From: Polaribacter sp. Hel1_33_78
Lineage (GTDB): Bacteria; Bacteroidota; Bacteroidia; Flavobacteriales; Flavobacteriaceae
DNA: 64,000 nt
Direction of reading: 5' to 3'
Assembly (NCBI RefSeq): GCF_900106075.1
Contig: NZ_LT629794.1
Coordinates: 1,778,001 to 1,842,000 of the forward strand
The stretch's first letter is position 1. Each line of letters opens with the position of its first letter. Positions 17,637-26,549 of the stretch are shown piece after piece. Below the pieces are notes generated by a model. The model was not told where the DNA came from. It saw nothing but the letters and a program-made list of their open reading frames with translations, and searched no databases. The position numbers and the translations under genes are program-made.

Positions 17637-18482
17637 ATGCCAACAACACAACAATTACAAGATTTTACACAACAAGTTCGTAGAGATATATTAAGAATGG
17701 TACATGCTGTAAATTCTGGTCACCCAGGAGGTTCTTTAGGATGTGCGGAATTTATTACTTGTTTGTATCAGGAGGTAATGGAGTATTCTACAGACTTTGA
17801 TATGGATGGAAATAATGAAGATTTATTTTTTCTTTCCAATGGCCATATTTCTCCGGTTTTTTATAGCGTTTTGGCACATAGTGGATTTTTCTCAGTTTCC
17901 GAATTAGCTACTTTTAGATTGTTAGATTCTCGTTTGCAAGGACATCCAACTACACATGAAGGTTTACCTGGCGTTAGAATCGCCTCTGGTTCTTTAGGTC
18001 AAGGAATGTCTGTAGGTTTAGGAGCTGCACAAGCTAAAAAATTAAATGGAGATGATAAATTGGTATATACTTTACACGGAGATGGTGAGTTGCAAGAGGG
18101 TCAAAATTGGGAAGCAATTATGTATGCATCAGCAAAAAAAGTTGATAATATAATTTGTACAATTGATTTAAATGGGAAGCAAATTGATGGTTCTACTGAT
18201 GAGGTTTTACCAATGGGAAGCATTAAAGCAAAATTTGAAGCTTTTGGCTGGGATGTTCTAGAGGTGAAAAAAGGAAATGATATTGATGCAATATTAGCTG
18301 GTTTAGCGGAAGCAAAAGCGTTAACAGGAAAAGGGAAACCAGTTTGTATTTTACTATATACAGAAATGGGTAATGGAGTAGATTTTATGATGCACACACA
18401 TGCTTGGCATGGTAAAGCACCAAGTGATGAGCAGTTAGAAAATGCTTTAGCACAAAATCCTGCGACTATAGGAGATTATTAA
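17637..18482 (+). CDS. transketolase, N-terminal (thiamine diphosphate-binding) subunit
   Basis: A 281-residue protein matching only the N-terminal third to half of transketolase: the HPGGSLGCAEF substrate region, LQGHPTTHEGLPGVRIASGSLGQGMSVGLGAA, and the ThDP motif GDGELQEGQNWEA...CTIDLNGKQIDG. The length and the natural end at IGDY are those of the split-type N subunit. It needs a C-terminal subunit (pyrimidine-binding plus C domains) to transfer two-carbon ketol units in the pentose phosphate pathway. That gene would normally follow directly, but here a terminator and bshA follow. Cytosolic. Confidence 0.93.
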   Translation: MPTTQQLQDFTQQVRRDILRMVHAVNSGHPGGSLGCAEFITCLYQEVMEYSTDFDMDGNNEDLFFLSNGHISPVFYSVLAHSGFFSVSELATFRLLDSRLQGHPTTHEGLPGVRIASGSLGQGMSVGLGAAQAKKLNGDDKLVYTLHGDGELQEGQNWEAIMYASAKKVDNIICTIDLNGKQIDGSTDEVLPMGSIKAKFEAFGWDVLEVKKGNDIDAILAGLAEAKALTGKGKPVCILLYTEMGNGVDFMMHTHAWHGKAPSDEQLENALAQNPATIGDY

Positions 18483-18490
18483 AATTGTTG

Positions 18491-18510
18491 TCTTGAGAGC
18501 AGTCGAAAGG
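18491..18510. repeat. copy of a small dispersed intergenic repeat
   Basis: GAGAGCAGTCGAAAGG, just after the transketolase gene, matches the pattern GAGCGCARTCGAAAG also found at 62815-62828. Such GAGCGCAGTCGA words are common between genes in flavobacterial genomes (from memory). Only one arm is present here. Confidence 0.45.
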
Positions 18511-18531
18511 TTTTTATAATTTATAACTAGG

Positions 18532-18558
18532 CCCACAATTTTTATTGTGGGTTTTTTT
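18532..18558 (+). terminator. intrinsic terminator of the transketolase gene
   Basis: An 8-bp perfect stem (CCCACAAT 18532-18539, ATTGTGGG 18544-18551) with a TTTT loop and a run of seven T. It separates the transketolase gene from bshA. Confidence 0.9.
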
Positions 18559-18600
18559 ATGTTTTTATTTGGAATTAAAATGTAAGAATACTACTATCTT

Positions 18601-18608
18601 TACATTTG
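18601..18608 (+). promoter_or_regulatory. candidate -7 element for bshA
   Basis: TACATTTG matches TAnnTTTG exactly. It lies 48 bases before the bshA ATG and after the transketolase terminator, giving a leader of about 43 bases. The -33 element is not clear. Confidence 0.45.
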
Positions 18609-18656
18609 ATGGATTAAGTTTTTTAATTTTAAAATAGTAAATATTTCAATTATAAT

Positions 18657-19790
18657 ATGAAAATAGGAATTGTTTGTTATCCCACCTTTGGTGGAAGTGG
18701 AGTAGTAGCTACTGAGCTAGGAATGGCTTTGGCTGACAATGGCCATGAAGTACATTTTATTACTTATAATCAGCCAGTTCGTTTAGACTTCTTATCACAT
18801 AAATTGCATTTCCATCAAGTTTTAATTGAAGAATATCCCTTATTTCAATACCAACCGTATGAGTTAGCTTTATCGAGTAAAATGGTAGAAGTTGTTGAGA
18901 AACATGAATTGGAAGTATTGCATGTACATTATGCTATTCCTCATGCTTATGCCGCTTTTATGGCCAAACAAATGTTGTTGGAAAAAGGTATTTCTATAAA
19001 AGTAGTTACGACTTTGCATGGAACGGACATTACTTTAGTTGGAAGCCATCCTACATACAAAACAGCTGTTGAATTTAGTATTAATAATTCTGATGTGGTT
19101 ACAGCAGTTTCTAACAGTTTAAAGCAAACAACAAATCATCTTTTTAAGATTAAAAAAGAAATACAAGTTGTTTATAATTTTATTGATATTGAAAAATATG
19201 ATAAAGCTGAAAATCAAGAATGTAAAAGAGATGCTTTAGCCAAACCTAATGAACGAATTTTAACACATATAAGTAACTTTAGGCCTGTAAAAAGGGTTGA
19301 AGATGTTATAAAAATATTTTATGAAGTTCAAAAAGAAATTCCTTCTAAATTATTGATGATTGGCGAAGGTCCGGATAGAGCCAAAGCAGAAATTTTAACA
19401 AAGAAACTAGGCATTACAGACAACGTTTTTTACTTAGGAAATAGCACAGAAACTGTTAAAATTTTATGTTATACAGATCTGTTTTTATTACCGTCTCAAA
19501 CAGAAAGTTTTGGTTTAGCTGCATTAGAAGCGATGGCTGCAAAAACTGCAGTTATTTCTACCAATACTGGAGGTTTACCAGAAGTTAATATTCAAGGTAA
19601 AACAGGGTTTTTAAGTGATTTGGGAGATATTAAAGATATGGCTAAAAATGCAATTTCTATTCTAAAAGAGGATGCTATTTTAGATCAATTTAAAAGGAAT
19701 GCAAAAGAACATACAAAAAAGTTTTCTTTGCAAAATATTTTACCTGTTTATGAAGAGATTTATAATTCTTGTTACAAAACTAAGGTGTAA
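18657..19790 (+). CDS. bshA: N-acetyl-alpha-D-glucosaminyl L-malate synthase (bacillithiol biosynthesis)
   Basis: A 377-residue GT-B glycosyltransferase of family GT4. It opens MKIGIVCYPTFGGSGVVATELG, the BshA-type glycine loop, and continues with HEVHFITYNQPVRLD, VLHVHYAIPHA and VTTLHGTDITLVG. The C-terminal half has the EX7E motif (Glu283 and Glu291 in ESFGLAALEAMA). It transfers GlcNAc from UDP-GlcNAc to L-malate, the first step of bacillithiol synthesis, in the cytosol. The bshB and bshC genes are not in this window. It has its own candidate promoter and terminator and so is probably monocistronic. Length and motifs are normal. Confidence 0.92.
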   Translation: MKIGIVCYPTFGGSGVVATELGMALADNGHEVHFITYNQPVRLDFLSHKLHFHQVLIEEYPLFQYQPYELALSSKMVEVVEKHELEVLHVHYAIPHAYAAFMAKQMLLEKGISIKVVTTLHGTDITLVGSHPTYKTAVEFSINNSDVVTAVSNSLKQTTNHLFKIKKEIQVVYNFIDIEKYDKAENQECKRDALAKPNERILTHISNFRPVKRVEDVIKIFYEVQKEIPSKLLMIGEGPDRAKAEILTKKLGITDNVFYLGNSTETVKILCYTDLFLLPSQTESFGLAALEAMAAKTAVISTNTGGLPEVNIQGKTGFLSDLGDIKDMAKNAISILKEDAILDQFKRNAKEHTKKFSLQNILPVYEEIYNSCYKTKV

Positions 19791-19791
19791 T

Positions 19792-19825
19792 AAAAAAGCT
19801 CAAAATTAATGTTTTGAGCTTTTTT
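19792..19825. terminator. bidirectional intrinsic terminator between bshA and the DUF937 locus
   Basis: A 14-bp perfect stem (19792-19805 and 19812-19825) around TTAATG, with A and T runs that supply a U-tract on both strands. It has the AAAGCTCAA/TTGAGCTTT type core seen again at 49201 and 49631. It serves bshA (+) and the convergent DUF937 gene (-). Confidence 0.9.
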
Positions 19826-19844
19826 AATACTGAAAAGTTCAAAT

Positions 19845-20483
19845 TTATTTTCCGAAAAGACCTCCTAACAAACCACCAATTCCACCAGATTGTTTTTTAG
19901 CACCACCTAAAAACATACCCGCAACATCATCCACAACACTTCCGTCACCGTCTGCATCTAAAATTTGCTCTAAAAAATTTTATTCATTTTTACTATCATT
20001 TCCTCCTAACAAACCTCCTAAAAGTCTAGTTATATCTCCAGAACTATTAATGTTTTGTTCTTTCTTTTGCTTTCCTAAAACCCCCATTAATAAAGGTGCA
20101 GCAACTTTTAAAATGTTGGCAACAGAACCAGCATCAATACCTGCTTTCTGGCTAAGAATTTGTTAAACTCCTTGTTGTCTATTTCCTAAAACATGACTTA
20201 AAATTCCAGCTCCATCTTGTTTAATAGTTTCATCAACGCCACCGCTAAACAATCCTCCAAGATTATCTAAAACACTACCATCATGCTTTCCTGATAAAGC
20301 TCCCATTAATCCTTCAGCACCCTCTGGAGTAGCCGCATTCCTCTCCATCGCTTTCATCAAAACGGGTAAAGCCATCGTTAAAACACTACTTGTTTTATCC
20401 GAATCATTCCCTGTAGAGCCTGCAACTCCTGATATAATTGATTTTCCTAAATCACTATTTAATAAATCTAAAATTCCTGACAT
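19845..20483 (-). pseudogene. DUF937 protein gene interrupted by two in-frame TAA codons
   Basis: Read in one frame from ATG 20483, the sequence encodes a complete 212-codon DUF937-type protein: MSGILDLLNSDLGKSIISGV at the start, a central ILSQKAGIDAGSVANILK helix segment and a Gly-rich end (GGIGGLLGGLFGK) before TAA at 19845-19847. Two TAA codons fall in frame, at codon 107 (20163-20165; GNRQQGV-stop-QILSQ) and codon 168 (19980-19982; NDSKNE-stop-NFLEQ). In relatives recalled from memory these positions are Glu and Gln, so single G-to-T and C-to-T changes explain both. No frameshift is present and both downstream parts still read as family sequence. As written, only a 106-residue N-terminal product is made. 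Function of DUF937 proteins is unknown. Confidence 0.85.
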
Positions 20484-20605
20484 TTTATGTTTTTAATAAT
20501 TAATTTAAATGTTTTCTAAAAATATGACACAATATACAAATAAAGTCACCCTTAATTTTAAATATTTTTTTACCTTTCAACATCGAAATAATTTTAAACT
20601 AATAG

Positions 20606-21934
20606 ATGAGAAAACTAGCATTACATTGGAAAATTTTAATAGGAATGGTTATTGGAATCCTTTTTGGGTTAGCCATGACAAGTGTTGATGGAGGAGCAAC
20701 TTTTGTTTCTAATTGGATAAATCCTTTTGGAAATATTTTTGTAAAATTATTGAAATTGATTGCTGTGCCTTTGATTATTGCTTCTTTAGTAAAAGGAATT
20801 TCCGATTTAAAAGATATTTCTAAATTTAAAAATATAGGGCTAAAAACAATTGGGATTTATATTGGCACAACGGTTATCGCTATTACAATTGGATTGTTAT
20901 TAGTTAATATTGTAAAACCTGGAGAAGGAATCTCTGAAGAAACTATTACCAAACTAACGGATACTTATGCAAATAGTGGAGGAGTTCAATCTAAGATTGC
21001 TGAAGCTTCTAGACAAAAAGGGAGTGGTCCATTGCAATTTATGGTCGATATGGTTCCAGATAATGCAATGAAAGCAATGAGTAATAATAAATCAATGTTA
21101 CAAGTAATTTTCTTTACTATTTTCCTTGGAATATCAATGTTATTAATTGGTGAAAAAAGATCTAAGCCTTTAAAGGACTTCTTTGATTCTTTAAATGAGG
21201 TAGTTCTTAAAATGGTCGATTTAATTATGCTTTTTGCGCCTTATGCTGTTTTTGCATTATTGGCAAATGTGGTAGTTTCTTCGAATGATCCAGATTTATT
21301 ATTGGCACTATTAAAATATGCATTTACGGTTGTTGGTGGTTTATTGATAATGGTGGTTTTCTATATGATTTTGGTGAGTGTTTTTACAAAAAAGAATCCA
21401 TTTTGGTTCTTAAAACAATTAAGTCCGGCACAATTATTAGCTTTTTCTACGAGTTCTAGTGCAGCAACTTTACCTGTAACTATGGAAAGAGTTGAGGAAC
21501 ATATAGGTGTAGACAAAGAAGTTTCTAGTTTTGTATTGCCTGTGGGCGCTACCATAAATATGGATGGAACATCTCTATACCAAGCAGTTGCAGCTGTTTT
21601 TATTGCTCAAGCTTTAGGTTTCGATTTAACTTTTGCAGATCAATTAACTATTATTTTAACCGCTCTATTAGCATCTATAGGCTCTGCTGCAGTGCCCGGT
21701 GCTGGGATGGTAATGCTAGTTATAGTTTTGGAATCTGTAGGTTTTCCTGCTGATAAATTAGCCATTGGTTTAGCCTTAATATTTGCTGTAGATAGGCCAT
21801 TAGACATGTGCAGAACTGTCATAAATGTAACAGGAGACGCAACAGTAGCATCACTTGTGGCTAAATCTGTTGGTAAATTACATGATAATCCACAGCCAAA
21901 AGAATGGGACGATCATTATGATGAAGTAAAATAA
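20606..21934 (+). CDS. dicarboxylate/amino acid:cation symporter (DAACS family)
   Basis: A 442-residue inner-membrane transporter of the GltP/DctA type with about eight hydrophobic segments and two re-entrant loops. Signature motifs are present: the Ser-rich hairpin AFSTSSSAATLPVT, NMDGT (318-322), the second hairpin GSAAVPGAG, and DRPLDMCRTVINVTGD (396-411) with the Asp, Arg, Asn and Asp of the substrate/cation site. It imports glutamate/aspartate or C4-dicarboxylates with Na+ or H+. An Arg in DMCRT fits acidic substrates; the exact substrate is not settled. The next gene, a sulfurtransferase, starts 21 bases downstream. Confidence 0.92.
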   Translation: MRKLALHWKILIGMVIGILFGLAMTSVDGGATFVSNWINPFGNIFVKLLKLIAVPLIIASLVKGISDLKDISKFKNIGLKTIGIYIGTTVIAITIGLLLVNIVKPGEGISEETITKLTDTYANSGGVQSKIAEASRQKGSGPLQFMVDMVPDNAMKAMSNNKSMLQVIFFTIFLGISMLLIGEKRSKPLKDFFDSLNEVVLKMVDLIMLFAPYAVFALLANVVVSSNDPDLLLALLKYAFTVVGGLLIMVVFYMILVSVFTKKNPFWFLKQLSPAQLLAFSTSSSAATLPVTMERVEEHIGVDKEVSSFVLPVGATINMDGTSLYQAVAAVFIAQALGFDLTFADQLTIILTALLASIGSAAVPGAGMVMLVIVLESVGFPADKLAIGLALIFAVDRPLDMCRTVINVTGDATVASLVAKSVGKLHDNPQPKEWDDHYDEVK

Positions 21935-21955
21935 AATGAACAGTTAGCATACAAA

Positions 21956-22804
21956 ATGTCTTTAAAAATTGATAAAGCTTTAGTTTCTGCAGATTGGTTG
22001 TTTAAAAACTTAAACAATGAAAATCTGGTTATTTTAGATGCTTCTATTTCGAAAGTAATAGCTGGAAATGAAGAAATTTCGACTTATAATAAGCAATGTA
22101 TTAAAGGAGCTATTTATTTTGATATAAAAAATACATTTTCTGACCTAAAGGCTGGATTTCCTAATACTGTATTATCACCTAAAGAATTTGAAGAAAGTGC
22201 CCAGAGAATAGGTATTTGCAAAGATAGTTGTGTTGTTGTATATGATGATTTAGGCATTTATTCCTCACCAAGAGTTTGGTGGATGTTTCAATTAATGGGC
22301 TTTAAAAACATAGCTGTTTTAGATGGAGGTTTTTCGCATTGGAAATATAAAAAATATCCAACTGAATATCTAGAAAATTATCCCTCTAAAAAAGGTAATT
22401 TTACAGCAAGTTACCAACCTCAAAGAATAAAATTCACAAATGATGTATATTCTGCTATTGAAAATAAAACCATTTTAATAGTAGATGCACGTTCTAAAGG
22501 ACGTTTTTATGCAAAAGCACCAGAGCCTAGACTTACTATAAAAGGAGGACATATTCCTAACTCCGTAAATTTACCTTACACGGAAATTATAGAAAACGGA
22601 ATGCTAAAATCTGAAAAAGAACTAAAATTAATTTTTAATACATTAAACAAAAAAAAGAAAGCATTTATTTTTTCTTGTGGATCAGGAATAACCGCTTCAA
22701 TTTTAGCATTAGGAGCAGAATTATCAGGAATTAAAAATCACGCTGTATATGATGGTTCTTGGACAGAATGGTCAAATACAGAAGGTTTGCCAATAAAAAA
22801 ATAA
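21956..22804 (+). CDS. two-domain rhodanese sulfurtransferase (3-mercaptopyruvate sulfurtransferase type)
   Basis: A 282-residue protein with an inactive N-terminal rhodanese domain (about 8-135) and a catalytic C-terminal one (about 160-280). The active-site loop is CGSGIT with Cys241, the sequence class of mercaptopyruvate sulfurtransferases rather than thiosulfate rhodaneses (CRxGx[R/T]). It also has the DARSKGRFYAKAPEPR and GHIPNSVNLPY interdomain motifs. It would move sulfane sulfur from 3-mercaptopyruvate to thiols or cyanide in the cytosol. It is placed between the symporter gene and a TerB-like gene that begins 1 base after its stop. Confidence 0.9.
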   Translation: MSLKIDKALVSADWLFKNLNNENLVILDASISKVIAGNEEISTYNKQCIKGAIYFDIKNTFSDLKAGFPNTVLSPKEFEESAQRIGICKDSCVVVYDDLGIYSSPRVWWMFQLMGFKNIAVLDGGFSHWKYKKYPTEYLENYPSKKGNFTASYQPQRIKFTNDVYSAIENKTILIVDARSKGRFYAKAPEPRLTIKGGHIPNSVNLPYTEIIENGMLKSEKELKLIFNTLNKKKKAFIFSCGSGITASILALGAELSGIKNHAVYDGSWTEWSNTEGLPIKK

Positions 22805-22805
22805 A

Positions 22806-23135
22806 ATGAAAACACTAAATTGGACTAGAAAAGAGTTTGAAGCATATGTGCTTTTATATGCAGCTCATTGCAATTTTTTTGAATCAAAAGAGGAACAAGC
22901 ATATATTTTTTCTAAGGTTGATAAAAAAACATTTCATAGAATACACACAGAAGTTGTTGTTGATTCTGATGAAAATAATTTAAATAAAATACAACAATAT
23001 GTATCAGAAAATAAGTTTAATCAAAAAGAGAAAGATGATTTAATTAGAGATATCAAAAATGTTTTTTTTGCTGATGGCTCTGTCGATGTAATTGAAAAAA
23101 AAGTATTCCATCTTTTAAAGAAAATTATTGATTAA
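22806..23135 (+). CDS. small TerB-like helical protein
   Basis: A 109-residue all-helical acidic/basic protein without a signal peptide. The pattern YVLLYAAHCNFFESKEEQAYI...DDLIRDIKNVFFADGSVDVIEKKVFHLLKKII resembles the TerB/DjlA-N fold: Tyr-hydrophobic start, an ADG turn and a C-terminal helix. The assignment is by texture only. It starts 1 base after the sulfurtransferase stop, so it is co-transcribed with it and may be translationally coupled. No function is known. The 225 bases downstream hold no gene and no clear hairpin. Confidence 0.65.
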   Translation: MKTLNWTRKEFEAYVLLYAAHCNFFESKEEQAYIFSKVDKKTFHRIHTEVVVDSDENNLNKIQQYVSENKFNQKEKDDLIRDIKNVFFADGSVDVIEKKVFHLLKKIID

Positions 23136-23360
23136 CTATTTTAAAAAAATGAACTTGTTTAAGTCTGTAAAGTTTATCCTTATTTTGACACTGAAGAAAA
23201 ACCTGGATCTTTAGGAAAAAGGAAATTAATTTGTAAAATATGTATACATACTAAAATGAAATAATCTAATATTTCAACATAATTTCAGGTTAAATTTTTA
23301 AAAATTGTCAAACCTCAATAAGATTTTTTTTATTAAAAGTTACATTGAACATTTATAACT

Positions 23361-24017
23361 TTAAATTAATTCTTTTATCTCATTAAACTCCTCAATTACA
23401 AAATCAGCATTTTCTAAAGTTTGGTCTTCAGCCATGGGATTTCTATAGCCAAAAACAAAAATACCAGCATCATTTGCCGCTTTTACACCATTATCAGAAT
23501 CTTCAATAACAATACAGTTTTCTTTTGGTGTGCTGCCTAAAATAGCAGCCTTTTCAAAAATTTCAGGATGTGGCTTGGAAGCTTTTAAATCTGCTCCACT
23601 AATTTTTGCTGTAAAATAGGTGTTTAACTTAAATCTATTAAAAACCCTATCAATATTTACCATCGCAGAAGAAGAAGCTAAAATTAAAGTAAAACCTTTA
23701 TTATAGAAATATTTAATTAATTCTTCAACACCTTTTACCAAATGTAAAGTTGGGTCATTTTCAAAGAAATTCACATAACGCTTTCTTTTTGCCAAAACCA
23801 AATCCTCAGGATTCAAAGTCAAATTAAAATAGGTAACTAATTTTTGAAAAGCATTGATAGTAGAGGAACCCGTAATAGTTTTATATAAATCGTCAGAAAC
23901 AGTAACACCAATAGAACCAAAGGTTTCATAATAGGCTTTTTTATGAATTTCTTCAGAATCTATAATTACCCCATCCATGTCAAAAATCACACATTTTACT
24001 TCTTTTGGTAGTTTCAT
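23361..24017 (-). CDS. HAD-superfamily hydrolase, beta-phosphoglucomutase/phosphatase-like
   Basis: A 218-residue HAD subfamily IA protein. Motif I is VIFDMDGVIID with nucleophile Asp14 and Asp16, motif II is LILASSSA, motif III Lys lies in LKASKPHPEIF, and motif IV in CIVIEDSDNGVKAANDAG. The cap is a four-helix insert (about 20-85). The family includes phosphoglycolate phosphatase, beta-phosphoglucomutase and sugar-phosphate phosphatases; the DMDGVIIDSE start fits the last two. The substrate is not predictable. It is co-oriented with and 13 bases after the DCC protein gene, probably one operon. Confidence 0.88.
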   Translation of the reverse strand: MKLPKEVKCVIFDMDGVIIDSEEIHKKAYYETFGSIGVTVSDDLYKTITGSSTINAFQKLVTYFNLTLNPEDLVLAKRKRYVNFFENDPTLHLVKGVEELIKYFYNKGFTLILASSSAMVNIDRVFNRFKLNTYFTAKISGADLKASKPHPEIFEKAAILGSTPKENCIVIEDSDNGVKAANDAGIFVFGYRNPMAEDQTLENADFVIEEFNEIKELI

Positions 24018-24030
24018 TTATTTCAATAAA

Positions 24031-24447
24031 TTATTCTAAAAATTTAGCTTTTATTTCTGGTGTTGGTAGCATACAACTTTCTCTTTTTCCAAACCATTGG
24101 TAACGGTTTTTAGCGATAAAATCATAAATCAAATTTCTCAATCCTTCAGGAAAAACGAAGAGAGTTTGTGATAAAAGCCAAAGACCTCCAAAATTATGCA
24201 ACACTTTTAAAACAGCTGTAGATTTTATATCATAAGAAACTCCAGGTTCAAACAAAATAATAGAATCTACTTTAGAAACATCAATATTTAAATAATTTAT
24301 AAGTTCTTGACCTGATTTAGACTGCAAAGAAGCAAACATAAAAGTATTCTTTTTATCGATTTTAATCAATTTTAAAACAACGTCATTACACAAATTACAA
24401 ATACCATCAAACAAAATTATTTTCTTATTTTTTGGAATATCAATCAT
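24031..24447 (-). CDS. DCC-family (DUF393) thiol-disulfide oxidoreductase-like protein
   Basis: A 138-residue protein that begins with the family signature ILFDGICNLCNDVV: Asp14, Cys17 and Cys20 form the DxxCxxC motif that names the DCC family. The middle SLQSKSGQELI and SIILFEPGVSYDIKSTAVLKVL segments and the end KNRYQWFGKRESC are typical. A thioredoxin-like redox role is proposed for the family but not proven. It has no signal peptide and is cytosolic. It is first in a probable two-gene operon with the HAD hydrolase and is divergent from the ABC efflux operon. Confidence 0.85.
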   Translation of the reverse strand: MIDIPKNKKIILFDGICNLCNDVVLKLIKIDKKNTFMFASLQSKSGQELINYLNIDVSKVDSIILFEPGVSYDIKSTAVLKVLHNFGGLWLLSQTLFVFPEGLRNLIYDFIAKNRYQWFGKRESCMLPTPEIKAKFLE

Positions 24448-24622
24448 TTAAGCTTCATAATTTTTATTATTGACAAAGATACTTCATCTTTTTTTAGTTT
24501 TCTTGTAACATAATAGAATTAGAAGCGTCTTATGATTGTATTTTATTGGTAATTGATTTAACAAAAAATTAATAACTGCTATTAAAAGCTATCAGTAATT
24601 TCGCATAAAAAATAGCCAACGA

Positions 24623-25315
24623 ATGATTAGAATAGAAAAGCTACATAAATCTTACCCCATAGGAAAAGAAAAATTACATGTATTAAAAGGTATTGACTTA
24701 CATATCAAAGAAGGTGAATTCGTATCTATTATGGGATCTTCTGGTTCTGGTAAATCTACATTATTAAATATTGTTGGTTTATTAGATGGACATGATGAAG
24801 GAAATTATTTCCTTAACGGGCAGTTGATTAGGGATTTAAATGAAAAAAAAGCCGCTATTCTTAGAAATAAATTTTTAGGATTTGTTTTTCAATCATTTAA
24901 CTTAATATCATACAAAACAGCTTTAGAAAATGTTGCATTGCCTTTATATTATAAAGGAATGGCCAGAAAAGAACGTTTGACAGTAGCTATGGATTATTTA
25001 GATAAGGTAGGTTTAAAAGATTGGGCTAATCATTTACCCAACGAACTTTCTGGTGGTCAAAAGCAACGAGTTGCAATTGCAAGAGCTTTAGTTACGAAGC
25101 CAAAAGTTGTTTTAGCAGATGAACCAACTGGAGCATTAGATTCTACAACTACAGATTCTGTGATGGATTTATTGAAAGATATTAATGGTGAAGGAATGAC
25201 TGTTTTTGTAATTACACATGAAGAAGAAGTGGCAGAGCAAACAAAAAGAATTGTTCGCTTAAAGGATGGTATTATTATTAGTGATGAATTAACTAAAGTA
25301 GCTAAAGCCGTCTAA
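24623..25315 (+). CDS. MacB/LolD-type ABC transporter ATP-binding protein
   Basis: A 230-residue ATPase with intact motifs: Walker A GSSGSGKST (38-46), Q-loop FVFQSFNLI, signature LSGGQKQRVAIARAL, Walker B VVLADEPTGALD and H-loop VFVITHEEE. The class is MacB/LolD/FtsE, whose partner permeases have large periplasmic domains. It heads a four-gene operon (ATPase, two permeases, membrane-fusion protein) with gaps of 3, 1 and 30 bases. The complex probably moves a substrate from the periplasm across the outer membrane with a TolC protein encoded elsewhere. Substrate unknown; macrolides, peptides or lipoproteins are possibilities from the family. Confidence 0.92.
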   Translation: MIRIEKLHKSYPIGKEKLHVLKGIDLHIKEGEFVSIMGSSGSGKSTLLNIVGLLDGHDEGNYFLNGQLIRDLNEKKAAILRNKFLGFVFQSFNLISYKTALENVALPLYYKGMARKERLTVAMDYLDKVGLKDWANHLPNELSGGQKQRVAIARALVTKPKVVLADEPTGALDSTTTDSVMDLLKDINGEGMTVFVITHEEEVAEQTKRIVRLKDGIIISDELTKVAKAV

Positions 25316-25318
25316 CAT

Positions 25319-26548
25319 ATGTTTGATTTAGATCGTTGGAGAGAAATTTTTCAGAGTATTAGTAAAAACAAGTTACGTTCTTTACTGTCTGGCTTTACAG
25401 TAACTTTTGCAATCTTATTATTTACATTATTATTTGGTATTGGCAATGGTCTTCAAAATACGTTTAAAAAAGAATTTGCTGGTGATTCAATGAACTCCAT
25501 TTACATTTGGTCTAATTATACTACAATAGCATACAAAGGAAATCAAATAGGCAAAAGAGTTCAATTTAAAAATGACGATTTTAAGTTTTTAAAAGAAAAC
25601 TTTGAAAGCAAAATTCAAACAATTAGTCCAAGAATTCAAAGAGGTGTTAATGTTGTTTACAAAAATGAAAAAGACAACTACACAATGAGAGGCGTTTATC
25701 CAGAATATCAAGTTTTGGAGTCAGTAGAAATGAATGAAGGTAGATTTTTAAATTATAGAGATATTAATGAAAGATCGAAAGTAATAGTAATTGGTAAAAT
25801 GGTCGAAAAAGATTTATTTGGTCAATTAAGCGCCTTCGGCAAAGATTTAAAAATTGGAGGTATTATTTATAAAATTATTGGAGTCTTCTCTGATTCTGGA
25901 GGAGATAGTGATGAGAGATACATTTATACACCATTTACAACTATGCAAAGATTATATGGTAATAATAATTATGTTGATGATTTTGGTATTACCTACAATC
26001 CGAGTTTAAGTATAAATGAAGCTATAGCCTTTGGTAATAAAATCAAACGCGAGTTAAAGAAAAAACATAACGTTTCTCCTGATGATCAAAGAGGAATAAG
26101 AATAAACAATTATGCTTCTAGTAACAAAGAAGTTTCAGGAATGATGGTTGGATTAGGAATTCTAATTTTTATTATTGGATTTGGAACTTTAATAGCAGGT
26201 GTAGTTGGTATTAGTAATATAATGGTTTACATCGTAAAAGAACGAACAAAAGAACTAGGTATAAGAAAAGCAGTTGGTGCAACACCGAAAGCAATCATTG
26301 CAATGATCATGCAAGAAGCGATTTTTATTACTGCACTCTCAGGATATTTGGGCTTAATTTTAGGTGTTGGGATTTTAGAATTAGCAGGTCCTAGTTTAGA
26401 GTCATTTTTTATTCTAAATCCAGGAGTTTCAAGGCCAGTTGTAATAGGTGCAACTATTACTTTAATAATAGCAGGTATGATTGCAGGTTATTTACCAGCA
26501 AAAAGAGCAGCAAGAATAAAACCAGTAGTAGCATTAAGCGCAGATTAA
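25319..26548 (+). CDS. MacB-like ABC transporter permease 1
   Basis: A 409-residue permease with the MacB/FtsX layout: one N-terminal membrane helix (about 20-45), a periplasmic MacB_PCD domain (about 50-270), then three C-terminal helices (about 277-305, 325-350, 370-395). It has the coupling motif ERTKELGIRKAVGATP between helices 2 and 3 and a conserved NKLRSLLSGFTVTFAILLFTLLFGIG start. It should pair with the next gene product as a heterodimer around the ATPase. The start ATG is 3 bases after the ATPase stop. Operon gene 2 of 4. Confidence 0.92.
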   Translation: MFDLDRWREIFQSISKNKLRSLLSGFTVTFAILLFTLLFGIGNGLQNTFKKEFAGDSMNSIYIWSNYTTIAYKGNQIGKRVQFKNDDFKFLKENFESKIQTISPRIQRGVNVVYKNEKDNYTMRGVYPEYQVLESVEMNEGRFLNYRDINERSKVIVIGKMVEKDLFGQLSAFGKDLKIGGIIYKIIGVFSDSGGDSDERYIYTPFTTMQRLYGNNNYVDDFGITYNPSLSINEAIAFGNKIKRELKKKHNVSPDDQRGIRINNYASSNKEVSGMMVGLGILIFIIGFGTLIAGVVGISNIMVYIVKERTKELGIRKAVGATPKAIIAMIMQEAIFITALSGYLGLILGVGILELAGPSLESFFILNPGVSRPVVIGATITLIIAGMIAGYLPAKRAARIKPVVALSAD

Positions 26549-26549
26549 T

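Noticed and set aside
20163..20483. A complete 106-residue DUF937 gene
   Set aside because: The same frame continues past its stop with 105 more codons of recognisable family sequence, so it is the front of a broken gene.
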